From JBFLVQ01 sp040758525 (GTDB taxonomy: Bacteria > Acidobacteriota > Blastocatellia > Chloracidobacteriales > JADJPF01), in contig JBFLVQ010000038.1 of the NCBI GenBank assembly GCA_040758525.1, forward strand, positions 1 through 28,864: 28,864 nt of DNA, written 5' to 3'. The position numbers and the translations under genes are program-made. Positions 26,797-28,864 of the stretch are shown one piece after another. The notes below the pieces were generated by a model. It searched no databases, was not told the DNA's origin, and worked only from the letters and a program-made list of their open reading frames with translations. Every line of letters starts with the position of its first letter. Within the stretch, counting starts at the first letter, position 1.

Positions 26797-26869
26797 TGGA
26801 GGTGAGCGGATTTGAACCGCTGACCCCCTGCTTGCAAAACAGGTGCTCTGCCAACTGAGCTACACCCCC
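26797..26869 (-). tRNA. tRNA-Ala (anticodon TGC)
   Basis: 73 bases, GGGGGTGTAGCTC at the 5' end, anticodon loop TTTTGCAAG with TGC, T-loop GGTTCAAATCC. The 7-pair acceptor stem is complete with one G-U pair. Unlike the neighbouring tRNA-Ile, CCA is not encoded (the sequence after A73 is TCA). Lies in the 16S-23S spacer. Confidence 0.96.
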
Positions 26870-26907
26870 GATACGATTGCCTCTCTTTTTACTATCTTCA
26901 GCAACCG

Positions 26908-26984
26908 TGGTGGGCCTGGGTAGATTTGAACTACCGACCTCACGCTTATCAGGCGTGCGCTCTTACCAACTGAGCTACAGGCCC
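26908..26984 (-). tRNA. tRNA-Ile (anticodon GAT)
   Basis: Starts GGGCCTGTAGCTC and ends CAGGCCCA followed by an encoded CCA (26910-26908). Anticodon GAT lies in CCTGATAAGC. Standard cloverleaf and standard place in the 16S-23S spacer, before tRNA-Ala. Confidence 0.96.
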
Positions 26985-27038
26985 ATTAAAAAAAGCCCCT
27001 GCCGTCAGTAAAGCGCGGCCTTAGGCGGCCTTTGCCGG

Positions 27039-27067
27039 CACGATGCTTCAAAACTGGATAGGCAGAT
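27039..27067. repeat. 16S processing stem, 3' arm
   Basis: CACGATGCTTCAAAACTGGA and the next nine bases match the reverse complement of 28765-28793 over 29 bases with three or four differences. Together the arms enclose 16S as a pre-rRNA stem. Confidence 0.85.
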
Positions 27068-27120
27068 GGCGAAAGCCTTGCAGGTAAGTGTCCAATAACA
27101 GTGAGAATTGTTATTGAACT

Positions 27121-28687
<1,567 letters not shown>

Positions 28688-28764
28688 ATCCTTTGCTCTT
28701 TGCTTGTATTTCTACAAGCCGCATTATTCGGTCTTACCTTTTTCAAAGGCTTTGACGTCTCTCT

Positions 28765-28793
28765 ATCTTCCTATCCAGTTTTCAAACATCGTG
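28765..28793. repeat. 16S processing stem, 5' arm, including a boxA-like element
   Basis: On the minus strand this arm reads CACGATGTTTGAAAACTGGA and continues; it pairs with 27039-27067. TTTGAAAACT resembles the leader and boxA-adjacent sequence of many rRNA operons, which supports antitermination, though a true boxA was not shown. Confidence 0.8.
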
Positions 28794-28807
28794 TCTTTTT
28801 TTGATTG

Positions 28808-28830
28808 TTTGCGCCTTGCTTGCGCGCAAA
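28808..28830 (-). other. Hairpin at the start of the rRNA leader
   Basis: TTTGCGC (minus strand, 28830-28824) and GCGCAAA (28814-28808) can pair around a 9-base loop. It begins at the expected transcription start and may stabilise the 5' end. Confidence 0.5.
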
Positions 28831-28835
28831 TTTTT

Positions 28836-28863
28836 ATTCTACTTCTTTATCTTTTTTTGTCAA
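28836..28863 (-). promoter_or_regulatory. rRNA operon promoter
   Basis: On the minus strand TTGACA (28863-28858) and TAGAAT (28841-28836) are 16 bases apart, with an A-rich spacer. The expected start is near 28829, about 140 bases before the mature 16S end. A perfect -35 and near-perfect -10 suit a strong rRNA promoter. UP elements or further promoters would lie beyond the window edge. Confidence 0.85.
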
Positions 28864-28864
28864 C

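Overview
The window is bacterial chromosome of moderate G+C. The 16S rRNA gene (minus strand, right end) and the mix of a giant Ser/Thr kinase-ATPase-TPR regulator, ECF sigma/anti-sigma pairs, an RHS protein and a selenocysteine-synthesis gene fit the Acidobacteriota, perhaps the Blastocatellia. That placement comes from general resemblance and was not tested by a search.

Left part (1-3540), regulation. A minus-strand operon holds an ECF sigma factor, a membrane anti-sigma-like protein with zinc finger and TPRs (ATGA overlap), and a truncated membrane protein running off the left edge. The last two share an unusual motif. A second, divergent ECF sigma factor with a Cys/His-rich N-terminus faces the other way. 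The 435-base spacer may hold a 54-codon reading frame.

Middle-left (3540-10080), the accessory region. A 1700-residue exported RHS/YD-repeat protein has an N-terminal C39-like papain-fold domain and a 171-residue cysteine-rich tip of unknown function. It is followed after 12 bases by a signal-peptide-bearing ankyrin-repeat protein. This has the layout of a polymorphic toxin and its immunity protein and is the best candidate for something undescribed. The RHS gene has a plausible promoter about 280 bases upstream and two palindromes in its leader.

Centre (10227-18141), housekeeping and signalling. It holds a hotdog thioesterase, an unrecognised 315-residue protein, a 1215-residue kinase with zinc ribbon, AAA ATPase and TPR-like region, yhbY, a membrane-anchored SDR, and a MaoC-type hydratase overlapping a lipoprotein gene.

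Centre-right (18142-23143). A clear cyclic di-AMP (ydaO-type) riboswitch precedes a DUF4239/bestrophin-like membrane protein, which suggests c-di-AMP control of an ion channel-like protein. Then, on the minus strand, come selA, a response regulator with a degenerate GGDEF domain (GGDDF), and ubiD.

Right end (23214-28864). A complete minus-strand rRNA operon in classical order: promoter, leader, 16S, tRNA-Ile(GAT), tRNA-Ala(TGC), 23S, 5S, terminator. Long inverted repeats flank both 16S and 23S as processing stems. No insertion sequence, prophage or CRISPR array was seen.
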